From Acidobacteriota bacterium (GTDB lineage Bacteria; Acidobacteriota; Blastocatellia; UBA7656), in assembly GCA_038040445.1 (NCBI GenBank), contig JBBPIG010000020.1, forward strand, positions 19,471 through 83,470: DNA of 64,000 bases. The letters are read 5' to 3'. A program made the position numbers and the translations under genes. Positions 57,684 to 64,000 of this stretch are shown piece after piece (within the stretch, counting starts at the first letter, position 1; each line of letters begins with the position of its first letter). The notes under the pieces are model-generated. The model did no database searches. It was not told the origin of the DNA and saw only the letters and a program-made list of their open reading frames with translations.

Positions 57684-58127
57684 ATGCTGGCCAAACGACT
57701 GATCCCCATCTTGAACGTCTCCGATATCAAAGAGAGCTTTGCGTGGTTTGAAAAACTCGGGTGGAAGAAATCATGGGACTGGGGCGATCCGCCGGACTTC
57801 GGCGGAGTCTGCTCGGGCGAATGCGAGATCTTCCTCTGCGAAAACGGTCAAGGGGGACGTGGCAAGGGTTCCGTCAAGATGACCTTCGGTCCGGAAGGCG
57901 ACGAATCCGCCGACAAGGGCGCGTGGATGTCGATCTTTGTTGATGACGTGGACGCCGTCTACCAGCACTGCCTGGCGCAGGGAATTGAAGTCGCGTGGCC
58001 TCCGACCGACATGCCATGGGGCGTGCGCGAGATGCACGTGCGCCACCCCGATGGTCACGTCTTTCGAATCGGACACGGTCTTGATGAAGAGGATGTCACT
58101 CTAAACCCTGAAAGCGTGAGGGCATGA
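57684..58127 (+). CDS. VOC-fold bleomycin-resistance-like protein
   Basis: 147 residues: LIPILNVSDIKESFAWFEKLGWKK, GVCSGECEIFLCENGQGG, WMSIFVDDVDAVYQHCLAQGIEV and REMHVRHPDGHVFRIGHG. The HPDGHVFR ending and paired VOC modules match bleomycin-resistance-type binding proteins; true drug binding is unproven. It is followed 35 bases later by the LigD-type polymerase on the same strand. Confidence 0.9.
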   Translation: MLAKRLIPILNVSDIKESFAWFEKLGWKKSWDWGDPPDFGGVCSGECEIFLCENGQGGRGKGSVKMTFGPEGDESADKGAWMSIFVDDVDAVYQHCLAQGIEVAWPPTDMPWGVREMHVRHPDGHVFRIGHGLDEEDVTLNPESVRA

Positions 58128-58162
58128 AGCCACAGGTGAGGTGGGCGTGTTAACTTATCTCA

Positions 58163-59509
58163 GTGAAGAAGGATGACACAGCCGAGCTTCTGTCGATCGG
58201 GGGACGCGAAGTCCCTGTGACCCACCCCGACAAGCCGTATTTCTCTAAGCAAACGAAGCTCTCGAAACTCGATCTCGTCCGATATTATCTGTCGGTCGCG
58301 CCGGGTGTTCTTGCTGGAATCCGAGATCGTCCGCTGGTTCTCAAGCGCTTCGTCAACGGCGCCGAAGCCGAGGCGTTTTATCAGAAACGCGCGCCCGCCC
58401 AGCGCCCCGCGTGGTTGCGAACCGTTACGCTGTCATTCCCTTCGGGCCGCAAAGCGGAGGAGGTCGTCGTCGATGACGCGGCGGGGCTCGCTTGGATCGT
58501 CAACCTGGGCTGCATCGAATTGCATCCGCACGCCGTGCGCTCCGGCGATCTCGAGCACCCGGATGAGTTGCGCGTCGATCTCGATCCAGGTCCTGGTGTC
58601 ATCTGGGAGGACGTGCGCCGTGTTGCTCTCGAGGTGAAATCGCTGCTCGAGGAGATGGGGCTTCGTGGCTGGCCCAAAACAAGCGGTTCACGGGGAATGC
58701 ACGTGAATGTACGGATCGAACAACGCTGGACGTTCATCGAGGTGCGCCGCGCGGCACTCGCGTTATCGCGTGCGATCGAGCGGCGCGCACCCACGCTGGC
58801 CAGCTCGAAGTGGTGGAAGGAGGAGCGTCACGGCGTGTTCCTCGACTACAACCAGAACGCTAAGGATCGCACGACTTGCTCCGCGTATTCCGTGCGTCCC
58901 GTTCCCGACGCGCGTGTGTCCACGCCGCTTCACTGGCGTGAGGTCCCCGACTGCGAACCGGCCGACTTCACCGTGCTCACGGTTCCCAAGCGCTTCGCGG
59001 AGCTCGGCGATCCGCACCGAGGCATGGACGCCGAGCCAGGTTCGCTCGAAAAGCTGCTCGAGCTCGCGGACGAAGACGAGGCGGCAGGTCTTGGCGACGC
59101 ACCCTGGCCTCCACACTTTCGCAAGATGGAGGGCGAGGCAACGCGCGTCGCCCCTTCGCGCGCCCGCCCCACCGCAAAAAAATCCACCGCGAAGAAGCCG
59201 CCGACGAAGATGCCGAAGATGACGAAGATGCCGCTTCTGGTGATCGCGAACTCTCCCAAGAAGGACGCCGCGCTCGCGGGTCTGGAGAGGTGGAAGAGCA
59301 AACATCCCGAAGTGGCCAGGCTTCTCGCCGTGGACGATGTGCTGATCGACTCCATGCGAGGCAGGTCATCCACCTGGACCCGCATCCGAGTGAACCTGCG
59401 GAATGTGCCGGAAGGGTTGCGCCCACCGCAGGAAACTCCCGACCCTGATGACGATCCAACGCGTGAATGGCGCAACTGGCTCGCTTCGAAGCGGAGCCAG
59501 ATCAAGTAG
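58163..59509 (+). CDS. LigD-type polymerase-domain protein with extended tail
   Basis: 448 residues from a GTG. The polymerase part runs to about residue 295: VTHPDKPYFSKQTKLSKLDLVRYY, VLKRFVNGAEAEAFYQKR, the acidic pair in RVDLDPGPG, KTSGSRGMHVNVRI, and DRTTCSAYSVRPVPDARVSTP. The tail is a lysine/proline linker (AKKSTAKKPPTKMPKM) and a helical end with WRNWLASKRSQIK. It is a second end-joining polymerase besides 19410-20288, distinct in sequence, and lacks a fused ligase. It is convergent with an ATP-dependent ligase at 59676-60764. Confidence 0.88.
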   Translation: MKKDDTAELLSIGGREVPVTHPDKPYFSKQTKLSKLDLVRYYLSVAPGVLAGIRDRPLVLKRFVNGAEAEAFYQKRAPAQRPAWLRTVTLSFPSGRKAEEVVVDDAAGLAWIVNLGCIELHPHAVRSGDLEHPDELRVDLDPGPGVIWEDVRRVALEVKSLLEEMGLRGWPKTSGSRGMHVNVRIEQRWTFIEVRRAALALSRAIERRAPTLASSKWWKEERHGVFLDYNQNAKDRTTCSAYSVRPVPDARVSTPLHWREVPDCEPADFTVLTVPKRFAELGDPHRGMDAEPGSLEKLLELADEDEAAGLGDAPWPPHFRKMEGEATRVAPSRARPTAKKSTAKKPPTKMPKMTKMPLLVIANSPKKDAALAGLERWKSKHPEVARLLAVDDVLIDSMRGRSSTWTRIRVNLRNVPEGLRPPQETPDPDDDPTREWRNWLASKRSQIK

Positions 59510-59511
59510 GA

Positions 59512-59638
59512 GTTTCGCGCAAAGACGCAAAGTTCCGCAAAGACGCCAGGCATTCAGCGGAGGCAGCCTTCGGCGCCGAGGTTATTGTCACCTCATTATC
59601 TTGGCGTCTTTGCGGAACTTCGCGTCTTTGCGCGAAAC
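59512..59638. repeat. Long inverted repeat, CGCAAAGACGC family
   Basis: Arms of 37 bases (59512-59548 and 59602-59638; GTTTCGCGCAAAGACGC...) pair with one mismatch around 53 bases. It lies between two convergent genes and may be a bidirectional terminator or the end pair of a small mobile element. Similar sequences are widespread in bacteria (recollection). Confidence 0.85.
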
Positions 59639-59675
59639 ATCTACTCAATCTGGCTCTCTTTCCGAGGTTAGGACA

Positions 59676-60764
59676 CTACCGGCCGCTTGCGAAAATCTCC
59701 GCCAGCTCCTGCGGCGGAACAACCTCAAGCTGATCGTAGGTGCAATCGCTCGGCTTCTTTTCAGTGCGCCACCTTCGAAACTGCGCTGTGTGACGGAAGC
59801 GGCTGCCCTGCATGTGGTCGTAAGCGACTTCGACTACGAGCTCGGGACGCAGCGGCTGCCAGGACAGGTCCTTGCCCTGGCTCCAGCGGCTCTGGGCGCC
59901 TGGCCTGCGATGCCCGGCTTCACCATTCGGTGCTTCATGCTCGGCCCAATGTTTCCAAGGATGAGCGGCCAGCGCGTCCTGGCGATATGGTGCGAGGTAT
60001 TCTACAAGCTCACGGCGCACCTTGTCCGTGAAGCTCGCGCAGACGCCGACATGCTGCAGCGCGCCCGAGTGGTCGAAAAGGCCGAGCAGGAGTGAGCCGA
60101 CAGCCGTGCCCTCGACGTTCTTGTGCCATCGAAAGCCGGCAACGACACAATCGCAATCGCGCTCGTGCTTGACCTTGAGCATCACGCGTTTATTAGGTTC
60201 GTAGGTTCCAGATATCGGCTTAGCGATGACGCCGTCGAGACCCGCGCCCTCGAAGCGACGAAACCAGTCCGCCGCCACGCTTAGTTCGCTGGTTGCGGGT
60301 GTCAGGTGTATCGGCGGCACTGCATATGAGAGCAGCGATTCCAGCTTCAGGCGACGCTCGTGGAAAGCGATGCCGCGCAGATCTCGGTCCCCCTCGCAGA
60401 GGAGGTCGAATAAGACGATCGATGCCGGGATTTCCTGGGAAAGAAGCTTCACCCGCGACGCGGCGGGATGAATGCGGAGTTGTAACGCATCGAAGTCGAG
60501 CCCGCCATTCCTTGCGACGACGATCTCGCCGTCGAGCACCGAGCGACGAGGCAACTGTGACAGGAGCGGCTCGAGCAGTTCGGGAAAGTAGCGGTTCAGC
60601 GGTTTTTCGTCGCGGCTCTGGATGAGGATCTCGTCCCCGTCGCGAAAGACCAGGGCACGGAACCCATCCCATTTCGGTTCGAAAATCCATGTTCCGCCTA
60701 CGGGTAATTCGCCGACCCGCTTGGCGAGCATCGGCAAAAGGGGCGGGTTCACAGGAAGATTCAC
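59676..60764 (-). CDS. ATP-dependent DNA ligase, LigC-like
   Basis: 362 residues from a GTG at 60764 (a GTG at 60752 is also possible). Motif I is EPKWDGFR with Lys31; then LIQSRDEKPLNRYFPEL, LDGEIVVARNGGLDFDALQLR, GLDGVIAKPISGTYEP and MLKVKHERDC; the OB end reads RPELVVEVAYDHMQGSRFRHTAQFRRWR. This is the LigC-type stand-alone ligase group. Together with the convergent polymerase it makes a second end-joining or repair set. Confidence 0.9.
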   Translation of the reverse strand: MNLPVNPPLLPMLAKRVGELPVGGTWIFEPKWDGFRALVFRDGDEILIQSRDEKPLNRYFPELLEPLLSQLPRRSVLDGEIVVARNGGLDFDALQLRIHPAASRVKLLSQEIPASIVLFDLLCEGDRDLRGIAFHERRLKLESLLSYAVPPIHLTPATSELSVAADWFRRFEGAGLDGVIAKPISGTYEPNKRVMLKVKHERDCDCVVAGFRWHKNVEGTAVGSLLLGLFDHSGALQHVGVCASFTDKVRRELVEYLAPYRQDALAAHPWKHWAEHEAPNGEAGHRRPGAQSRWSQGKDLSWQPLRPELVVEVAYDHMQGSRFRHTAQFRRWRTEKKPSDCTYDQLEVVPPQELAEIFASGR

Positions 60765-60824
60765 ACCTCAATCTTATACTGCACGGACTCACACCGGCGA
60801 CCCGCAGCCGTTCTCAACCGGATT

Positions 60825-60890
60825 GGAAGGAGTGTCCTAATCTTGTGTTGGTCGGACTAGGACAAGACAGGCTCCTACGGAGTTGGTCGA
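60825..60890. repeat. Isolated divergent pair of the ACTCC/GGAGT palindrome family
   Basis: GGAGTGTCCTAATCTTG (about 60829) faces GACAAGACAGGCTCCTACGGAGTT (about 60861-60884), so the GGAGT/ACTCC core and a CTGTCTTG-like tail recur here. It lies in the 340-base gap 60765-61103, which shows no gene. Confidence 0.6.
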
Positions 60891-61103
60891 CCACCTGATG
60901 GAATCGCGTGTAGCAACTCGACCTGGGTGGGATTGTGTGAGAGCGTGTGACGACTAAGCTGGGCCGCTCCGTTGCTCTCGCGGGCGTTTCCTGCTCTCGA
61001 TTCCGCCTCATGTCACAGTCTACCTGGGAGGTATCATAGTAAACTTATGGCTCCCGAGCCTCAGCGTGAGGCGTTGCCTGAATGAAGGCGTGGAGGTTGT
61101 GTC

Positions 61104-61829
61104 TTGAAAGTAACTAAAGAATCGATAGAGAGCTTCACCGTCGAATTCGAAAGTGATGAGGAGCTTCGAGACGAGTTCGACGCAAACCTCAGCGCGGGCG
61201 GATTGTTTCTCTCTTCAACCGAGAGACCCGCCGAGATGTCGACGATTCAGCTTACCTTGCGGCTGAGCGAAGGCGGCTCTTTTGCAACTAGCGCAACCGT
61301 CGTGCGGCTCTTCGAAGGCGCGTTTGCGGTCTCGATTGACGCGAACCCGCAGGAGATTCTTTCGAGTTTGACGGCAAGGCCCAATGCGCCCGATGAAAAA
61401 GAAGAATCCGCAGCCGGGAAACATGCAAGCGTGTGGGACCGCATTCGGGCGATGCCTTATGCTGAGAAGATCATTCTCGCCGCCAAAGCCGGCCGAAGCG
61501 AAAGAGCCGTGTTGATACAGGACAACGATCCGCAGCTTCTGTATTACCTGCTCAAGAATCCTCGCATAACTACAGAAGAGGTTCTGCGCATAGCGAGGAT
61601 GACTTCGATCTCCGCGGCTGTCGCCGATCAGATTGCGAAGACGACTCAATGGTCATCCAATCAGGAGATACGCTCAGCTATTGTCAACAACCCCCGCACG
61701 CCCACGCCGCTCGCGTTAAAGCTCCTGGGCACTCTTCCTGAGCCTGAGATTCGGCACATAGCCAAAAGCACTGGAGTGAGTCAGGCTCTCAAGCAAGCGG
61801 CGTTGCGAATAGTAATAAGCCGGGGTTAG
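61104..61829 (+). CDS. PilZ-like domain fused to helical-repeat (DUF2336-like) region
   Basis: 241 residues from a TTG with GGAGG seven bases upstream. The N-terminal 95 residues (FTVEFESDEELRDEFDANLSAGGLFLSS, QLTLRLSEGGSFATSATVVRLFEGAFAVSI) follow the PilZ-like beta-barrel pattern, with the NLSxGGLFL element. The rest (YAEKIILAAKAGRSERAVLIQDN, LLYYLLKNPRITTEEVLRIAR, AIVNNPRTPTPLALKLL) is a HEAT-like repeat array resembling DUF2336. PilZ-type proteins may bind c-di-GMP, but the RxxxR motif is not clear here. Confidence 0.75.
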   Translation: MKVTKESIESFTVEFESDEELRDEFDANLSAGGLFLSSTERPAEMSTIQLTLRLSEGGSFATSATVVRLFEGAFAVSIDANPQEILSSLTARPNAPDEKEESAAGKHASVWDRIRAMPYAEKIILAAKAGRSERAVLIQDNDPQLLYYLLKNPRITTEEVLRIARMTSISAAVADQIAKTTQWSSNQEIRSAIVNNPRTPTPLALKLLGTLPEPEIRHIAKSTGVSQALKQAALRIVISRG

Positions 61830-62005
61830 CGGACTGAGGCCGTCTGCGTTCGGCTTGCGCGGCTTTACGTCTGTCGATCGAGCACTGGTCACAGAGTTTG
61901 TGTGGAGCGAGCGGTTGTTCGACAACAAGATCCGCGCCAAGACCTAGAGCAATCCGCCCGAGCCGGTCCGAATAAAGAAAGTGAATCTGGGGCTGGGTTG
62001 GCCTA

Positions 62006-62329
62006 CTACGCCGCATCTTGTGGCAGCTTCTCTCTGCGACGTTGCAACCAGCGCTCAAATGAAGTGGCGCTCTCCGACGAATGTTTGCCAAGCAACAATC
62101 CCTCGACGCCGATATCCTCGTCGAGGTCGGGCCAATGTACGCCATAGCCGGCGCTGCTGATCTGAAGATTAGCGCGTTCCGCGGGCGTGCCATTTGCCAG
62201 ACGCGGATACCACCCGATCGGAACGGATACAGTCCGGCCGTCCTCGAGATCGACTGACAGCGTGTCGTCTGTGACCTCTACATTCAAGACTCTAGTTAAT
62301 GTAACCACTGCAGAATTCGTCCCATTCAT
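62006..62329 (-). CDS. DUF2442 protein
   Basis: 107 residues: VVTLTRVLNVEVTDDTLSVDLEDGRTVSVPIGWYPRLANGTPAERANLQIS (conserved core) and GYGVHWPDLDEDIGVEGLLLG. This is the DUF2442 fold, usually coded next to DUF4160 and probably part of a toxin-antitoxin-like or regulatory pair. Its start overlaps the DUF4160 gene by 38 bases; translation is coupled. The role of the pair is not established. Confidence 0.88.
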   Translation of the reverse strand: MNGTNSAVVTLTRVLNVEVTDDTLSVDLEDGRTVSVPIGWYPRLANGTPAERANLQISSAGYGVHWPDLDEDIGVEGLLLGKHSSESATSFERWLQRRREKLPQDAA

Positions 62330-62540
62330 TTCTCAATAACGCCAGGTTCTCGCGTACGATGCGCTCGATCGTGCGCAACTCTCTCCGGCCATAACCGTGA
62401 TTTGTGACCAACGACGCGTCCGGATCGAGCCAAAATTTCGCGCTGCAATTCTCTCGGTCGGCATGGGTATGTCGCGGCTCGCCGCAGTCGTACGAGTAAA
62501 AATAGAAGCGATATGGTCCCGCTCTCAGAATCGTTGGCAT
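62292..62540 (-). CDS. DUF4160 protein
   Basis: 82 residues from ATG 62540: MPTILRAGPYRFYFYSYDCGEPRHTHADREN (domain start), AKFWLDPDASLVTNHGYGRRELRTIERIVREN and LRNEWDEFC. The EPRHxHxxR motif is the hallmark of DUF4160. It is followed directly by DUF2442, as in many bacterial genomes, where the pair is listed as a candidate toxin-antitoxin module (recollection). Both genes look intact. Confidence 0.9.
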   Translation of the reverse strand: MPTILRAGPYRFYFYSYDCGEPRHTHADRENCSAKFWLDPDASLVTNHGYGRRELRTIERIVRENLALLRNEWDEFCSGYIN

Positions 62541-62549
62541 CGCCGTCAT

Positions 62550-63194
62550 TCTATCGCAACGGAGGCGGCAGACAAATCCTATTCGAGTTCAAAGAGTGCG
62601 TCTATTATCGTAGGCTGGGCTTGAACAACTTGGTAGGAGATGCGAGCGAATCGAACCCGCGAAGCGGGTGGCGGCGTTCGACAATTCCAAAATCAGTGGG
62701 TCCGTGGCCGCCGGCTTCGACGATGTTCCCTCACATCGAGGCGGTCACCCGCTTCGCGGGTTCGCGTCGCACCTCGGGTTTCCACCACGGGTTCGCGGAC
62801 TCACCCGTGGCTTTATTCCGGCATCCCGTTGGGATTCAACCGCAACACTCCGACTGCTAACATGTATCCGAAGAATGTGATCGAGGACATTCCGCCATTC
62901 GCAACTTCCACGCAATCTCTCAGACAATCTGCTGGCCGACTGCGATGCGTAACCCAGTTCGTTTTGCCACCTGGGCGCGGCGTATTTTGTTCCTGCATTG
63001 TGACTGCGTTACAAAAGGCTGTCTTCACGCACCTATATACGAATGCCTGTAGAAAGCAAACAAAGGCATCTATACGTGCAAGTTTTTCAACTGCGTTGAG
63101 CAATTGAAAGCATTTTAGGCCCACCACTTTTTTGGTTGCCGTGGTGGACTGGTGGAACACGACGCGCGACCCACTTTTCAACAAAAGAGAAACC
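62550..63194. other. Gene-free stretch with palindromic repeats
   Basis: 645 bases without a supported gene. It contains ACCCGC/GCGGGT palindromes near 62655 and 62748, the second copy (62785-62826) of the repeat at 10869-10910, and a CCACCAC...GTGGTGG hairpin at 63121-63147. Between 62860 and 63120 nothing was recognised. Confidence 0.6.
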
Positions 63195-63587
63195 ATGAAC
63201 TCTTCACAGCGCAATTCACGAAAGGCTCTCGCTGGTGTTGTGGCGATTGCCATTCTATTCACCGTTGCTCTCTCGACAGTCGGGGGGACCGCCCCGCCGC
63301 CGCCGCCGCCGCTCTCCATAGGCGGAATCGCCGGCTTTGCGGCTGGGCAGGCTGGGATCAATATCAACTTCCCGGCTGGGATCAAGATCGCGGGCGCCAA
63401 ATATGCCGTGGTCGTTCAGGAAACAAACACGGCCGGGTACTCGACGACTTCCGATTGCACTTACTTTAACCCCTTGCACAAGAGGGATGACGGGTTTGAG
63501 GTTCAGCATAAAAGGTGCGACACCGGCGTGCCCGTCCCGCTCGATGTCAACGTTTCCCTTAATTGGATAGTCGTTGAAATCAAGTAA
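63195..63587 (+). CDS. Small exported protein of unknown function
   Basis: 130 residues from ATG 63195 (AAGAGA upstream). A signal peptide (NSRKALAGVVAIAILFTVALSTVGG) is followed by a poly-proline stretch (PPPPPPLS), a GIAGFAAGQAGI motif, and a beta-rich end (KIAGAKYAVVVQETNTAGYS, VPLDVNVSLNWIVVEIK). Two cysteines (SDCTYF, HKRCDT) may form a disulphide. No family is recognised. It is probably periplasmic or surface-exposed. Confidence 0.6.
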   Translation: MNSSQRNSRKALAGVVAIAILFTVALSTVGGTAPPPPPPLSIGGIAGFAAGQAGININFPAGIKIAGAKYAVVVQETNTAGYSTTSDCTYFNPLHKRDDGFEVQHKRCDTGVPVPLDVNVSLNWIVVEIK

Positions 63588-63762
63588 GGCTGCCCGGCGC
63601 GGCGAGCACATACCAACGCTTGGGGGGTCGGTTGCCCCTTCCCCCCAACCCCGCATCGTTGGACCAGGTGACCATTTCCCGCCTCTGCGTCCCCTGCGCC
63701 CTCTGCGGTTGATCCCCGGCCGCTCTAAAGAAAACCGCCGAGGACGCCGAGGAGTCAAAAGC

Positions 63763-63988
63763 CCACTCCGTACTAGTGACGTGTCTATGGTGGCAACGAA
63801 CGTGTCCCGTTCACTCCGTAGGAGTGACATGTCTATAGAAAGGACAACGGGGCGTCATGTTCACTCCGTAGGAGTGACATGTCTATAGACGCGGCGACGG
63901 CACGTCACGCTCACTCCGTAGGAGTGACCTCTTCGCGAGCCTGCGCATCATCGCACCCAAGCCAAGCACAGGTAACTCCTACGGAGTT
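63763..63988. repeat. Tandem ACTCC-gta-GGAGT palindrome array with constant TCTATAG tail
   Basis: Cores lie at 63811, 63861 and 63911 (TCACTCC-gta-GGAGTGA), exactly 50 bp apart, with a degenerate fourth at about 63763. Each of the first two is followed by CATGTCTATAGA and a GC-rich 18-20-base spacer that differs between copies. An inverted core (AACTCCTACGGAGTT) closes the set at 63974-63988. The array continues to the window edge. It fills most of the gene-free stretch 63588-64000, after a degenerate CCTCTGCG-type inverted repeat at 63677-63755. Confidence 0.85.
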
Positions 63989-64000
63989 CGAACCATTCAA

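Noticed and set aside
62640-62680. tRNA-like GTTCGA motif
   Set aside because: The motif is part of an ACCCGC/GCGGGT palindrome and no cloverleaf can be drawn.
63763-63988. CRISPR-like array (30-bp repeats, 20-bp spacers)
   Set aside because: The repeats are palindromic, spacers are short and alike in composition, one copy is inverted, and no cas gene is present.

Overview
The window looks like chromosomal DNA of a GC-rich soil or sediment bacterium. It shows exported S9 peptidase, amidohydrolase and sulfatase genes, ankyrin proteins, split LigD-type ligase/polymerase genes, a SigJ-like sigma factor with YCII partners, many small VOC/SnoaL proteins, and several families of short palindromic intergenic repeats. 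This mix fits Acidobacteriota (Blastocatellia-like) best, but that is inference: no rRNA, tRNA or universal marker gene was recognised here.

Layout. 1-12270 is mostly housekeeping and secreted enzymes: the tail of a heptad-repeat coiled-coil protein, two exported amidohydrolases, a HicB-like protein with a deleted VapC, UbiD, a phage-type lysozyme, prolyl oligopeptidase, GMC oxidoreductase and RidA. 12330-19400 is accessory DNA. It holds decayed toxin-antitoxin loci (toxins truncated, antitoxins partly kept), a TPR-tail remnant and an amidase remnant. Between them lies a minus-strand set: winged-helix-like protein, ParA ATPase, RelA/SpoT alarmone-synthetase-domain protein, and then an NIS-synthetase-like protein and a membrane protein. 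19410-21151 is a two-gene LigD polymerase/ligase module. 21493-34852 has ankyrin proteins, ACT, VOC and SnoaL proteins, a sulfatase beside a fragment of its activating enzyme (FGE), MOSC, an alpha/beta hydrolase and a phosphodiesterase.

34915-44593 is a defence island. An AbiE-like pair has a clear promoter with an embedded operator and a nucleotidyltransferase split by a frame change. A small protein precedes a Z1-domain ATPase. Convergent to these is Dcm methylase, Vsr nuclease, DUF262 protein, AAA (DUF3696-like) ATPase and an unknown protein. 44809-57507 carries an MFS transporter, a four-gene translationally coupled chain (SRPBCC, small protein, Asp-box propeller, MoaD/ThiS-like), DUF1428, DUF1801, DoxX, VOC, two YCII proteins, a SigJ-like sigma factor, a basic DUF6496-like protein, a PQQ-type propeller and an intact higBA. 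57684-64000 has a second LigD-type polymerase and a convergent ATP-dependent ligase, a PilZ-like/helical-repeat protein, a DUF4160/DUF2442 pair, an exported protein and a tandem array of palindromic repeats.

The two most interesting systems are the ParA/alarmone-synthetase/NIS-like cluster (13222-17719) and the Dcm-Vsr-DUF262-AAA-Z1 island (37245-44593). The most interesting non-coding signal is a set of arrays with about 50-bp period in which the palindromic core changes by compensating substitution while the tail stays nearly constant.
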